64,000 bases of DNA from Alcanivorax sp. (GTDB lineage Bacteria > Pseudomonadota > Gammaproteobacteria > Pseudomonadales > Alcanivoracaceae). The stretch covers positions 186,001-250,000 of the forward strand of contig JAIUME010000001.1 in NCBI GenBank assembly GCA_022565695.1. Direction: 5' to 3'. The number at the start of each line of letters is the position of its first letter. Position 1 is the stretch's first letter. Below, one piece after another: positions 36,444 through 45,711 of this stretch. Under the pieces are notes generated by a model. That model did no database searches, was not told the DNA's origin, and saw only the letters and a program-made list of their open reading frames with translations. The translations under genes were made by a program, and so were the position numbers.

Positions 36444-37840
36444 TCGCCCTGCTGATGTTCGTGACCGTCTGCCTGGTGCTGATGGCAGGCTACCCGGTGG
36501 CTTTTACCCTGGGCGGCGTCGCCCTGCTGTTTGCCTTTGCCGGTATCCTCGCCGGCGTGTTCGACCCCGGCGAACTGGGCCTGATCCCCAACCGCCTGTT
36601 CGGCATCATCAGTAACACCACCCTGATTGCCGTACCCCTGTTTGTGTTCATGGGCATGATGCTGGAAAAATCCCGCATCGCCGAAGACCTGCTGGGCACC
36701 ATGGCGCGCCTGTTCGGGCCGCTGCCCGGCGGCATGGGTATCGCCATCATCATGGTGGGGGCCCTGCTTGCCGCCAGCACCGGCATCGTCGGCGCCACCG
36801 TGGTCACCATGGGCCTGATGGCGCTCCCCACCATGTTGCGCCAGGGCTACCACCCGGGCATCGCCAGCGGGCTGATCTGCGCCACCGGCACCCTCGGCCA
36901 GATCATTCCCCCGTCCATTGCCCTGATTCTGCTTGGCGACGTGCTGGCCACCGCCTACCAACAAGCCCAGCTACGCCAGGGCCTGTGGTCCTTCGACAGC
37001 GTGTCCGTGGGCGACCTGTTCGCGGGCGCTGTGGTGCCCGGCCTGGTGCTGGTGGGTATGTATGCCCTCTATATTTTGGGGACGGCGCTGTGGCGCCCCC
37101 ACCTTCTGCCCCGCATGGCGCCGGAGGCACTCGCCGGGATCACGGAGGGCGGCCGGGCGCCGTCTGGCCAGAAACCTCTCGCCAAGGCACTGCTCACCAG
37201 CCTGCTGCCGCCCCTGCTGCTGATTGTCGCGGTGCTGGGCGCCATCCTCACAGGCAAGGCCACCCCGACCGAGGCCGCTGCCGTCGGCGCCACCGGCGCC
37301 ACGCTGCTGGCCCTGCTGCGGCGCCAGCTGACCCTGCGCCGCCTGCAGGAGGTGATGCGCGGCACCACCCGGGTCACCAGCATGGTCTTCATGATCCTGA
37401 TCGGCGCGTCGCTGTTTTCGCTGGTGTTCCACGGCTATGGCGGCGGCGATGCCGTAGAGCGAGTGCTGACCAACCTGCCCGGCGGCGCCTTCGGCGCCAT
37501 GCTGATGGTGATGGTGCTGATTTTCCTGCTCGGCTTCATTCTCGACTTTATCGAGATCACCTTCGTGGTGGTGCCGATCGTCGCCCCGGCCCTGCTGATG
37601 CTGGGCGTGGACCCGATCTGGCTGGGAATCATGATCGCTCTCAACCTGCAGACGTCCTTCCTGACGCCGCCCTTCGGCTTCGCCCTGTTCTACCTGCGCG
37701 GTGTCGCCCCCGAGACCGTCAGCACAGCGGCTATCTATCGCGGCGTGATACCCTTTATTCTCATACAACTGCTGATGCTGCTCCTGCTCGCAGTGTGGCC
37801 CGCGCTGGCCACCTGGCTGCCGGGGCTGCTATATAACTGA
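36434..37840 (+). CDS. TRAP transporter large permease (DctM-like)
   Basis: A 468-residue protein with about 12 helices of the DctM/ion-transporter superfamily. Conserved stretches are VPLFVFMGMMLEKSRIAEDLL near residue 68, GTLGQIIPPSIALILLGDVL near 155 and LNLQTSFLTPPFGFALFYLRG near 398. It is the Na+-coupled translocating subunit. GGAGGG lies six bases before GTG 36434; an ATG at 36440 overlaps the dctQ stop (ATGA) and is the alternative. The type resembles permeases annotated for mannitol/chloroaromatic acids, but the substrate is not known. Confidence 0.88.
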   Translation: MAMIALLMFVTVCLVLMAGYPVAFTLGGVALLFAFAGILAGVFDPGELGLIPNRLFGIISNTTLIAVPLFVFMGMMLEKSRIAEDLLGTMARLFGPLPGGMGIAIIMVGALLAASTGIVGATVVTMGLMALPTMLRQGYHPGIASGLICATGTLGQIIPPSIALILLGDVLATAYQQAQLRQGLWSFDSVSVGDLFAGAVVPGLVLVGMYALYILGTALWRPHLLPRMAPEALAGITEGGRAPSGQKPLAKALLTSLLPPLLLIVAVLGAILTGKATPTEAAAVGATGATLLALLRRQLTLRRLQEVMRGTTRVTSMVFMILIGASLFSLVFHGYGGGDAVERVLTNLPGGAFGAMLMVMVLIFLLGFILDFIEITFVVVPIVAPALLMLGVDPIWLGIMIALNLQTSFLTPPFGFALFYLRGVAPETVSTAAIYRGVIPFILIQLLMLLLLAVWPALATWLPGLLYN

Positions 37841-37872
37841 CTGACGAGCCCTTTGAAAACCGGAACAGACCG

Positions 37873-38271
37873 ATGACTGACGAACGCGACGACGAACCAC
37901 AACCCACCGGCGAACTGGCCATCCAGACCATCGCCATGCCCCAGGACGCCAACTGGAACGGTGACATCTTTGGCGGCTGGCTGGTGTCCCAGATGGATCT
38001 GGCTGGCGCGGTTTGCGCCCGCAAGGCAGCCCGGGGCCGCGTCGCCACCGTGGCCATCGACGGCATGTCCTTCCTGCGCCCGGTGCCCATCGGTGCCGTG
38101 GTCAGCTGCTATACCGATTTGCTGGATGTCGGCCGCAGCTCCATGCGCATCCGCGTCGAGGTGTGGATTCGCAGCCTGGGCGAAGTCGCCAAAGTGACCG
38201 AGGGCATGTTCACCTTCGTCGCCATTGATGAAACCGGCCGCACCCGGACTGTCCAGCCAGAGACGAACTGA
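37873..38271 (+). CDS. YciA-like acyl-CoA thioesterase
   Basis: A 132-residue hotdog-fold thioesterase. The motif NWNGDIFGGWLVSQMDLAGAV contains the catalytic Asp (in GD-FGGW) and is followed by VAIDGMSFLRPVPIGAVVSCYTD, as in YciA-type enzymes. It would hydrolyse short- to long-chain acyl-CoA in the cytoplasm. It lies 32 bases after the TRAP genes and may share their transcript. Confidence 0.9.
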   Translation: MTDERDDEPQPTGELAIQTIAMPQDANWNGDIFGGWLVSQMDLAGAVCARKAARGRVATVAIDGMSFLRPVPIGAVVSCYTDLLDVGRSSMRIRVEVWIRSLGEVAKVTEGMFTFVAIDETGRTRTVQPETN

Positions 38272-38322
38272 CCGGCAACCCTGGCCAACAACCGGGGCCC
38301 GGCACCCAGAGCGAGAGCCGCC

Positions 38323-39228
38323 ATGCGCAGACCGATCAGGACAACCGCTCTGCTGCTGACCGCCGTGTTGTCCTTCGGGCCGACTGCTGCGCTGGCCGAT
38401 GACACCACCCGCGTCCGTCATATCTACGTTGATGACAGCCGCGACCTGCGCAACAGCTACTTCATGGCCATGCTGACCCTGGCGCTGGATAACACCCGGG
38501 ACAGCCATGGCGACTACACGCTGAGCGCCGCCCCGACCCCCATGCCCCAAAGCCGCGCCCTGAGCGAGCTCGCCGCCGGCCGCTCGCTGGATGTAGTCTG
38601 GACCATGACCTCCCGGGAGCGCGAAGCCGCCCTGTTACCGGTCCGCATCCCATTGCTGCGCGGGCTCGGGGGCTATCGTTTGCTGCTGATTCGCCAGGAC
38701 GACGCCCCGCGCTTTGCCGAGATCACCGACGTCGCAGGGTTGCGCGCCATGCAAGCGGGACAGGGCCATGACTGGCCCGACACCGATATTCTCGCGGCCA
38801 ATGGCATTCCCGTGCAGCGGGTGGCGGGCTATGAGCCGCTGTTCATGATGCTGCAGCAACGGCGTTTCGATTTTCTGCCACGCATGCTCAACGAGCCCTG
38901 GCAGGAAGTCGCCCAGCGGCCGGATATGGGGCTGATGGTCGAGCCTGAACTGCTGCTGTATTACCCCACCGCCAGCTATTTCTTCGTCGGCCCGGACAAT
39001 ACCGCACTGGCGGACCGCCTGCGGCAGGGGCTGGAACGCGCCCTTGAGGATGGCAGCTTCGAGACGCTGTTTCGCGAGCACCCGATCAACCGGCAGGCAC
39101 TGAACCAGGCCCGGCTGGGACAGCGGCGCGTGCTGGTGCTGGACAATCCCCTGTTGCCCCCCGAAACCCCTCTGGACGATGCGCGCCTGTGGTTCGATAT
39201 GGCGCGCGATCTGCCCCCTGCCCCCTGA
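38323..39228 (+). CDS. periplasmic substrate-binding-like protein
   Basis: A 301-residue exported protein (signal ending ...TAALA, residues 1–25). The mature chain has the type II periplasmic-binding pattern: two alpha/beta lobes with SRALSELAAGRSLDVVWTMT, LRGLGGYRLLLIRQDD, ILAANGIPVQRVAGYEPLFM and YPTASYFFVGPDNTALADRLR. It resembles the amino-acid-type SBP_bac_3 domain rather than a TRAP DctP protein. No ABC permease is next to it, so it might serve as an orphan receptor or sensor; the ligand is unknown. Confidence 0.72.
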   Translation: MRRPIRTTALLLTAVLSFGPTAALADDTTRVRHIYVDDSRDLRNSYFMAMLTLALDNTRDSHGDYTLSAAPTPMPQSRALSELAAGRSLDVVWTMTSREREAALLPVRIPLLRGLGGYRLLLIRQDDAPRFAEITDVAGLRAMQAGQGHDWPDTDILAANGIPVQRVAGYEPLFMMLQQRRFDFLPRMLNEPWQEVAQRPDMGLMVEPELLLYYPTASYFFVGPDNTALADRLRQGLERALEDGSFETLFREHPINRQALNQARLGQRRVLVLDNPLLPPETPLDDARLWFDMARDLPPAP

Positions 39229-39392
39229 CACGCGACGGTCGCATGCCTTCACAATTGGCGCTCTGCGCGCAGGCATGACATTCTCAGTGGTTGATATCAG
39301 CGGCCACATTGCAGCCCTTTCATGCGCTGTTTAGACTTGCGCTCTTTGCTGTCGCTTGACCGGACCTCATTCGGACCTTGATTCGGAAAATA

Positions 39393-40592
39393 ATGCCCGA
39401 CACCTCTGCCTATAACGCTGCTGCACACGACTCGGTTGGCCTGGTAAAGCCCTCCGTGATGCATTTTGACCAGCCGCTGGAGCTGGAATGCCGCCGTGTG
39501 CTGCCCGCCTATGACCTGATCTACGAGACCTATGGCACGCTGAATGCCGACGCGTCCAATGCGGTACTGATCTGTCATGCGCTGTCCGGGCATCACCATG
39601 CGGCGGGCTATCACAGCGCCGAGGACAAGCGACCGGGCTGGTGGGACAGCAGCATCGGGCCGGGCAAGCCGATTGATACCGACCGCTTCTTTGTGGTGTC
39701 ACTGAATAACCTGGGCGGCTGCCACGGCTCCACCGGCCCCGCCAGCATCAACCCGGAAACCGGCCAACCCTGGGGGCCGGATTTCCCCATGGTCACCGTC
39801 AAGGACTGGGTCAACAGCCAGGCCCGGCTGGCGGATCGCCTCGGCATTCAGAAATGGGCCGCCGTCATCGGTGGCAGCCTGGGTGGCATGCAGGCATTGC
39901 AATGGTCCATCGACCATCCCGAGCGCGTTGCCCACGCGGCGGTGATTGCCTCGGCCTCAAAGTTGTCCGCACAGAACATCGCGTTCAACGAAGTGGCCCG
40001 ACAATCCATTCTCACCGACCCGAATTTTCATGGCGGGCGCTACTATTTGCACGACACCTATCCCCGCCAGGGTTTGATCCTGGCGCGGATGGTCGGCCAC
40101 ATCACCTATCTGAGTGACGACGCCATGCGCGCCAAGTTCGGTCGCGATCTGCGCAGCGGGCGTTTCCACTTCGGCTTCGATGTGGAGTTTCAGGTGGAAA
40201 GCTATTTGCGTCATCAGGGCGAGACGTTTTCCCGTAACTTCGACGCCAACACCTATCTGCTGATGACCAAGGCACTGGATTATTTTGATCCGGCCCGCGA
40301 TTTCGATCATTCCCTGGAACGTGCCCTGGCACAGGCCACCTGTCCGTTCCTGGTGGTGTCGTTCACCTCGGACTGGCGCTTTGCACCGGAACGTTCGGAA
40401 GAGATCGTCAATGCCCTGGTGGCCGTAGGCCGCGACGTGAGTTACGCCGAAGTTGATACCGACAAAGGCCACGATGCGTTCCTGCTGGACATCCCGGAGT
40501 ACACCCGGCTGTTCGGCGCCTGGATGCATCGCATCGCCAGTGATCTCGAAGCAGATCAAAGAGAGCCGCAGCAGAGAGAGCCCCGCCAATGA
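39393..40592 (+). CDS. metX: homoserine O-acyltransferase MetX
   Basis: A 399-residue alpha/beta hydrolase-fold acyltransferase that activates homoserine for methionine synthesis. The nucleophile elbow is [12 protein letters not shown], the oxyanion region [12 protein letters not shown], and the C-terminal Asp/His are in [10 protein letters not shown]. In pseudomonads the MetX enzyme next to metW uses succinyl-CoA, but sequence alone does not settle succinyl versus acetyl here. The ATG at 39393 is chosen; a TTG five codons earlier is possible. Its stop overlaps metW (ATGA). Confidence 0.93.
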   Translation: MPDTSAYNAAAHDSVGLVKPSVMHFDQPLELECRRVLPAYDLIYETYGTLNADASNAVLICHALSGHHHAAGYHSAEDKRPGWWDSSIGPGKPIDTDRFFVVSLNNLGGCHGSTGPASINPETGQPWGPDFPMVTVKDWVNSQARLADRLGIQKWAAVIGGSLGGMQALQWSIDHPERVAHAAVIASASKLSAQNIAFNEVARQSILTDPNFHGGRYYLHDTYPRQGLILARMVGHITYLSDDAMRAKFGRDLRSGRFHFGFDVEFQVESYLRHQGETFSRNFDANTYLLMTKALDYFDPARDFDHSLERALAQATCPFLVVSFTSDWRFAPERSEEIVNALVAVGRDVSYAEVDTDKGHDAFLLDIPEYTRLFGAWMHRIASDLEADQREPQQREPRQ

Positions 40593-41221
40593 GCGCCGCC
40601 CATACGTTGCCCGACACACGAGGCGAAGCCCTGCGCACCGATCTGTCGCTGATTCGCGAATGGATACCCGACGGCGCCCGCGTGCTGGATCTTGGCTGCG
40701 GCGAAGGCCAGCTGCTGCAGAACCTGCGCGACACCCGCAACGTGCAGGGCTATGGCCTCGAAATTGATCAGGACAATATTGCCGGTTGCATTCGCCGCGG
40801 CGTCAACGTCATCGAACAGGACATTGATGAAGGGCTGGGCAATATTGCCGACAAGCGTTTCGATTATGTGCTGATGACCCAGGCGCTGCAGGCCGTGCAG
40901 CGCCCCGACCTGGTGCTGGCAGAAATGTTGCGCGTGGGCCGCGAAGCGATTGTCACCTTCCCCAACTTCGGCCACTGGCGCGTGCGCGGTTACCTGTTTT
41001 TCAAAGGCCGTATGCCGGTGTCCCGGCGCCTGCCCTATCAGTGGTATGACACGCCCAATATCCATCTGTGCACGGTGAATGATTTCGACACACATTGTCG
41101 CAAGAGCGGCTATCGCATCCTCGACAGACTGGTACTGAACAATGACCATGCCTCCGGCATCGGCACGCGGCTGTGGCCCAATGTGTTTGGCGAAATCGCC
41201 ATCTATCGCGTGAGCTGCTGA
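40589..41221 (+). CDS. metW: MetW, methionine biosynthesis methyltransferase-fold protein
   Basis: A 210-residue class I SAM-methyltransferase-like protein. Motif I is [12 protein letters not shown] near residue 33, then [20 protein letters not shown]. The conserved [20 protein letters not shown]-like segment near 122 is typical of MetW. MetW works with MetX in methionine synthesis; its own catalytic activity is not well defined. It overlaps metX by four bases and rdgB by one (TGATG). Confidence 0.93.
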   Translation: MSAAHTLPDTRGEALRTDLSLIREWIPDGARVLDLGCGEGQLLQNLRDTRNVQGYGLEIDQDNIAGCIRRGVNVIEQDIDEGLGNIADKRFDYVLMTQALQAVQRPDLVLAEMLRVGREAIVTFPNFGHWRVRGYLFFKGRMPVSRRLPYQWYDTPNIHLCTVNDFDTHCRKSGYRILDRLVLNNDHASGIGTRLWPNVFGEIAIYRVSC

Positions 41222-41841
41222 TGGATATGGTGCTGGCCTCAGGCAATCAGAAAAAACTGCGCGAGCTGACCGAGATTCTGCGACCGCTGGGCATACGCCT
41301 TTTGCCACAAAGCGAACTCGGCGTCCCCGAAGCCGACGAAACCGGCCTGACGTTTGTCGAAAACGCCATCATCAAGGCACGCAACGCTGCAGCCCACACC
41401 GGCCTGCCCGCCATCAGCGACGACTCCGGGCTGGAAGTGGACGCACTCCATGGCGCACCCGGCATTTACTCCGCACGCTTTGCTGGCCCCGATGCATCCG
41501 ATGCAGACAACAACGCGGAACTGGTGCGCCGTTTGCGTGCACTGGAAAGCAACTCTGCAGCGCAAAGCGCCTTCCATGCACGCTATCAGTGCGTCATCGT
41601 GTTCATGCGCCACGCCGCAGACCCGGTGCCAGTCATCTGCCAGGGCAGTTGGGAAGGCGCGATACATCTGACACCGCAGGGCGACGGCGGCTTCGGTTAC
41701 GACCCGCATTTCTTTGCGCGGGATGCACAATGCAGCGCCGCGCAGATGTCTGCTGCGGAAAAACATCGCGTCAGCCACCGCGGCAAGGCACTTGCCGACT
41801 TCATGCTTGTGGCCCGAAAAACCCTTCAAACTACAAATTAA
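41221..41841 (+). CDS. rdgB: XTP/dITP diphosphatase
   Basis: A 206-residue Ham1/RdgB pyrophosphatase that removes non-canonical purine nucleotides. Family motifs: LASGNQKKLRELTEIL at the N-terminus, FVENAIIKARNAAAHTGLPA near residue 43 followed by ISDDSGLEVDALHGAPGIYSAR with the catalytic Asp, and GGFGYDPHFF near 155. It is the third gene of the metX–metW–rdgB unit, joined by overlapping stop/start codons. Confidence 0.95.
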   Translation: MDMVLASGNQKKLRELTEILRPLGIRLLPQSELGVPEADETGLTFVENAIIKARNAAAHTGLPAISDDSGLEVDALHGAPGIYSARFAGPDASDADNNAELVRRLRALESNSAAQSAFHARYQCVIVFMRHAADPVPVICQGSWEGAIHLTPQGDGGFGYDPHFFARDAQCSAAQMSAAEKHRVSHRGKALADFMLVARKTLQTTN

Positions 41842-41959
41842 TGTTAAACCTCCCTGTAAAAGCAAACCCGGGGCTCACATTCGCCCCGAATAACCAGTAG
41901 GCTTTGCCTTGTCATGTGTCGGCCACGGCTGACATCCAAGTAACACGGAGGAGACTTTC

Positions 41960-42205
41960 ATGAAAAAGATGCATTTAGCCGGTTTTGCTCTGGTATCTGT
42001 TTTTGCCCTTTCCGCCTGCGGCGATCCCGGCCCGGGCGAACAAGCCGGTGAGGCGTTCGACGACGGCATGGATCGCATGGAAGACAGCTATGATTCCATG
42101 ATGGGCAACGACGGCCCCATGGAAGAAGCTGGCCGCAGCGCGGATGAAGCCTACGAGGATACCCGTGACGCAGCGGAAGACACCTACGAGGACATGACCA
42201 ACTGA
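41960..42205 (+). CDS. small acidic lipoprotein
   Basis: An 81-residue lipoprotein: MKKMHLAGFALVSVFALSAC gives a signal with lipobox LSAC. The mature part of about 61 residues is very acidic and probably helical, with repeating D/E-rich segments (DGMDRMEDSYDSMM, DEAYEDTRDAAEDTYED). A GGAGGAG lies shortly upstream of the ATG. It stands alone between rdgB and a strong terminator. I do not recognise a family; the shape recalls small osmotically induced envelope lipoproteins. Confidence 0.8.
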   Translation: MKKMHLAGFALVSVFALSACGDPGPGEQAGEAFDDGMDRMEDSYDSMMGNDGPMEEAGRSADEAYEDTRDAAEDTYEDMTN

Positions 42206-42231
42206 GGTCTGTTCGCCAAGGTGATCGTTAG

Positions 42232-42266
42232 AAAGGGGGGCAGCCGCAAGGCTGCCCCCCTTTTTT
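42232..42266 (+). terminator. rho-independent terminator after the small lipoprotein
   Basis: AAAGGGGGGCAGCC-GCAA-GGCTGCCCCCCTTTTTT: a perfect stem of more than 12 bp with a GCAA tetraloop and a T-run. Confidence 0.92.
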
Positions 42267-42338
42267 GATGGGCGAACATCCACCCCCCGATCATGACTGC
42301 TACAATGCCAGGCCAGTCCATCAGCCCTGGCCGTCTGC

Positions 42339-43532
42339 ATGCCCATGCCCCATCGCCAATTGCCCGGCCAGCCACTGCCGCCGCTGTCCCTGTACGTGCA
42401 CCTGCCCTGGTGCGTGCGCAAGTGCCCCTATTGCGACTTCAACTCCCATGAGCGCAACGGCGCCCTGCCGGAAGCCGCCTATCTGGAGGCGCTGCTGACG
42501 GACCTGGATCAGGAACTGCCGGATGTTCAGCAGCGCCCGATCACCAGCATCTTCTTCGGCGGCGGCACCCCGAGCCTGTTGTCCCCGGATTTCTACCATC
42601 GGCTGCTGAGTATCCTGTCACAGCGCCTGACCCTGGCACCGGATTGCGAAATCACCCTGGAAGCCAATCCCGGCACGGTGGAGCAGGATCGCTTCAACGG
42701 ATTTCATCAGGCTGGCATCAACCGGCTGTCCATTGGTGTGCAGAGCTTCAACGATGACCACCTGCGCGCACTGGGCCGGATTCACGGCGGTGGCGAGGCG
42801 GTGCGGGCCGCCGAACAGGCCCGCCGCGCCGGTTTCGACAACCTCAATCTGGACCTGATGCACGCCCTGCCGGGGCAATCCCCGCAGCAGGCGCTGGACG
42901 ACCTGCGCCAGGCCATCGCCCTCGCGCCGACCCATATCAGCTGGTACGAACTGACCATCGAGCCCAACACGGCGTTCTTTCGCGCACCGCCCCTGCAGCC
43001 GGACGGCGACAGCATGGCCGACACCGAGGCGGCCGGTTTCGACCTGCTGGCTGCTGCGGGCTATGGCCGTTACGAGGTCTCCGCCTTTGCCCGGGCCGGG
43101 CAGCAGTGCCGGCATAACCTCAATTACTGGGCCTTTGGTGACTATCTGGCGATTGGCGCTGGCGGCCATGGCAAGGTGACCCGCCGCACCAACACCCATC
43201 CGGACACCGGCATACACCTGCTGCGCTACCGCAAGACCCGCATGCCGGCTGATTATCTGGCCGAAGGCGGCACGACTCGACGCGCTGAAGCCACGGTGCC
43301 CGCCGACGAGCTGCCGGGGGAATTCATGATGAACGCCCTGCGGTTGGTGGAGGGCGTCGACGCTGCGCTGTTCAGCGCCCGCACCGGGCTGCCGCTGGCG
43401 GCGCTGGCAGCACCCCTTGGCCGAGCCCGCCAGCAAGGCCTGCTGGCGGACACGCCGGACCGGCTGGTGTGCACACCGCTGGGGCTGGCGCACCTGAACC
43501 ACACCCTGAGTCTGTTTATGTCTGCCGACTGA
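42339..43532 (+). CDS. hemW: radical SAM heme chaperone HemW
   Basis: A 397-residue relative of oxygen-independent coproporphyrinogen oxidase. The [4Fe-4S]–SAM motif is CVRKCPYCDF near residue 26 (C-x3-C-x2-C), followed by SIFFGGGTPSLL near 70, LEANPGTVE near 110 and SIGVQSFND near 130. It lacks the extra N-terminal Cys of HemN; HemW inserts haem into respiratory proteins rather than making porphyrin. The start could also be the ATG two codons later. Confidence 0.92.
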   Translation: MPMPHRQLPGQPLPPLSLYVHLPWCVRKCPYCDFNSHERNGALPEAAYLEALLTDLDQELPDVQQRPITSIFFGGGTPSLLSPDFYHRLLSILSQRLTLAPDCEITLEANPGTVEQDRFNGFHQAGINRLSIGVQSFNDDHLRALGRIHGGGEAVRAAEQARRAGFDNLNLDLMHALPGQSPQQALDDLRQAIALAPTHISWYELTIEPNTAFFRAPPLQPDGDSMADTEAAGFDLLAAAGYGRYEVSAFARAGQQCRHNLNYWAFGDYLAIGAGGHGKVTRRTNTHPDTGIHLLRYRKTRMPADYLAEGGTTRRAEATVPADELPGEFMMNALRLVEGVDAALFSARTGLPLAALAAPLGRARQQGLLADTPDRLVCTPLGLAHLNHTLSLFMSAD

Positions 43533-43704
43533 ACAAGCTCATGGCTGTGCACTGAAACCCCCTCGAAACAAGGCCACGCGAGGGCGACCTTCACGCGCTC
43601 CTGCCAGCATCTGTCACGATCTTCCAACAAAATCCCGCCATTGCGCATTTTTACAATACGACACATGACGGCTCGGGCATGCTGACCGACTATCTGGGCG
43701 ACTC

Positions 43705-43737
43705 TTGCTCATAAAGTGAACCGTATTCATAATTCAC
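43705..43737 (+). promoter_or_regulatory. promoter and TetR-type operator of the RND operon
   Basis: TTGCTC (43705–43710), a 17-base spacer and CATAAT (43728–43733) form a sigma-70 promoter. Over it lies GTGAA-N12-TTCAC (43716–43737), containing an inner TGAA-N5-TTCA repeat. An inverted repeat covering the spacer and -10 is where a TetR repressor encoded first in the operon would bind. Confidence 0.55.
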
Positions 43738-43784
43738 CCAATAGTTCGTAGTGATACTCAACCACCGTCGGAGACGTACCATCC

Positions 43785-44564
43785 ATGGGCACTCGGGAAA
43801 GACGCCTGCGTGAACTCGCGGAACGGGAGCAGTTGTTTCTGGACGCTGCTCGAGAACAGATTTCAGGGCAGGGCCTGCTGACCCTGCAGATGGCCAAAGT
43901 GGCGCGCTCCTGCGATTACGCCACCGGCACCCTGTACCAGCATTTCTCCTCCAAGGAAGACCTGCTGCTGGCGATCTGCGCCGATCAGGCAGAAAAACGC
44001 GTTGCCACCATGGCACGGGCGGCCCATTGGGAGGCGCCGTCCCGGGATCGCATGTTCGCCCTGATGGTCGCCGACATGCTGTTTGCCGAACGGCACCCGG
44101 ACCACTACCGGCTGACCCAGTATGTCTTTACGGAAGCCGTGTGGGGCTCGGCCTCCCAGCGCCGGCGGGATGCGGTGATCGAGGCGCATCGGCCGATCGG
44201 CGATCTGGTATCGCAGATCGTCACGGACGGCATCGACGCCGGCGATGTGGACAGCCGTGGTCGCCATCCCCTGGAGATGGCACTGGGCCAATACGCCATG
44301 ACCATCGGCATGCACCACATGGTTCACGCGGAAGGCGTGCTGGAAAAAGAGAATGTGCCTGATCCGTACCGCTTGTTGCTGTCTCACGGCGCCGCGCACC
44401 TGAACGGCCTGAACTGGCAGCCGTTGCAGGACCCGTTTGATGACGTGGCGCTTGACGCATTGGTGACACGCATCTGCTCCACCCTGTTTGATGATTTCCG
44501 ACCGGCCGAGGCTGAGCGGGCAGCTCAACCCGAAGCTCAACCCATTGAGGGCGCACCACAATGA
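43785..44564 (+). CDS. TetR/AcrR-family regulator
   Basis: A 259-residue repressor. The N-terminal helix-turn-helix is LFLDAAREQISGQGLLTLQM followed by AKVARSCDYATGTLYQHFSSKEDLLLAICA (residues about 18–70). The C-terminal ligand domain is unlike well-known members, and the tail from about 240 is Ala/Pro/Glu-rich. Its stop overlaps the next gene's ATG (ATGA), so repressor and efflux pump are one autoregulated operon. Confidence 0.9.
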   Translation: MGTRERRLRELAEREQLFLDAAREQISGQGLLTLQMAKVARSCDYATGTLYQHFSSKEDLLLAICADQAEKRVATMARAAHWEAPSRDRMFALMVADMLFAERHPDHYRLTQYVFTEAVWGSASQRRRDAVIEAHRPIGDLVSQIVTDGIDAGDVDSRGRHPLEMALGQYAMTIGMHHMVHAEGVLEKENVPDPYRLLLSHGAAHLNGLNWQPLQDPFDDVALDALVTRICSTLFDDFRPAEAERAAQPEAQPIEGAPQ

Positions 44565-45691
44565 AACTGAGAATGTTCCTGGTCTTGCTGGCTTGCTTTA
44601 TCGTGTTTGGTCTGGTGTTCGGTATCCAGGCGGTGATGCGTATTGGCATGAATCAGTTCTTCGACAACATGCCAATGCCTGTTGCCAGCATCACCGTCGC
44701 CGAGGCAGAGCACGCCTCGTGGGCACGCGGCATCAGCGCTGTGGGCACCGCACGGGCCGTGAACGGCACCCAGCTGACCACGGAAGCTGCGGGCATCGTC
44801 ACCGAAATCCGCTTCAACTCCGGCGATATGGTGGAAAAAGGCGACATCCTGCTGCGCCTGGACGACGCCACGGATCGCGCCGAGTTGCAGTCTCTGCGCG
44901 CCGCAGCGGAGCTGGCGCGGCTGGAACTGGACCGCAGCAAGCGGCTGAACCAGCAAGGCAGCATCTCCAAGGCCGAACTGGACCGCTCCCAGAGCCAGGC
45001 CGACCAGGCCACCGGCGCCCTCAACGCCCAACAGGCCCGCGTCAATCAGAAGACCATTCGCGCGCCTTTCTCCGGCCAGCTGGGCATTCGCCAGGTGGAC
45101 CTCGGCGAGTACCTGTCCCCCGGCACACCCGTGGTCAGCCTGCAGCAGCTTGATCCGGTCTATGTCGAGTTCAGCCTGCCCGAGCAACGCCTGGCCAGCA
45201 TCAATCTGGAAATGACCATCCAGGCCGAGGTCGACGCCTGGCCCGGCGAGCAGTTTGCCGGGCAGATCACGGCCATGGAGCCCGGCATCAATCCCGGCAC
45301 CCGTAACTTCACCATTCAGGCCACCCTGGACAACCCGGACCACAAACTGCGCGCCGGCATGTTCGCCCGGGTCAATATCGACCTCGGTGATGCCGAAGAG
45401 CTGCTGGCGATTCCGCAGACCGCCGTGAGCTACAACCCCTACGGCAACGCGGTGTTTGTGGTGGTGGAAGGCGAAGCCGATGAAGAGGGCGAGCCCACAC
45501 TTACCGTGAGCCGCCGCTTCGTGCGCACCGGCCGCACGCTGGGCGACATGGTGGCCGTCACCGAAGGCCTCGAGCCCGGCGACCGGGTGGCGACATCCGG
45601 CCTGCTGAAGCTCAGCAACAACGCCACTGTGACCATCAGCGACGAGGCTGTGCCTCAGGCGAGTACCTCACCCACGCCTGACAACACCTGA
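44561..45691 (+). CDS. RND efflux periplasmic adaptor (membrane fusion protein)
   Basis: A 376-residue HlyD/MexA-type adaptor with one N-terminal helix (FLVLLACFIVFGLVFGIQA), a lipoyl half-motif GIVTEIRFNSGDMVEKGDIL near residue 69, a helical hairpin (about residues 95–150), the second lipoyl half RAPFSGQLGIRQVDLGEYLS near 167, and a beta-barrel domain. There is no lipobox, so it is anchored by the helix. It bridges the RND pump to an outer-membrane channel not encoded here. Confidence 0.92.
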   Translation: MKLRMFLVLLACFIVFGLVFGIQAVMRIGMNQFFDNMPMPVASITVAEAEHASWARGISAVGTARAVNGTQLTTEAAGIVTEIRFNSGDMVEKGDILLRLDDATDRAELQSLRAAAELARLELDRSKRLNQQGSISKAELDRSQSQADQATGALNAQQARVNQKTIRAPFSGQLGIRQVDLGEYLSPGTPVVSLQQLDPVYVEFSLPEQRLASINLEMTIQAEVDAWPGEQFAGQITAMEPGINPGTRNFTIQATLDNPDHKLRAGMFARVNIDLGDAEELLAIPQTAVSYNPYGNAVFVVVEGEADEEGEPTLTVSRRFVRTGRTLGDMVAVTEGLEPGDRVATSGLLKLSNNATVTISDEAVPQASTSPTPDNT

Positions 45692-45711
45692 TCAGCACCG
45701 GGATAACGACA

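Noticed and set aside
39229-39392. SAM-type riboswitch upstream of metX
   Set aside because: The 164-bp leader shows none of the conserved SAM or SAH aptamer blocks.
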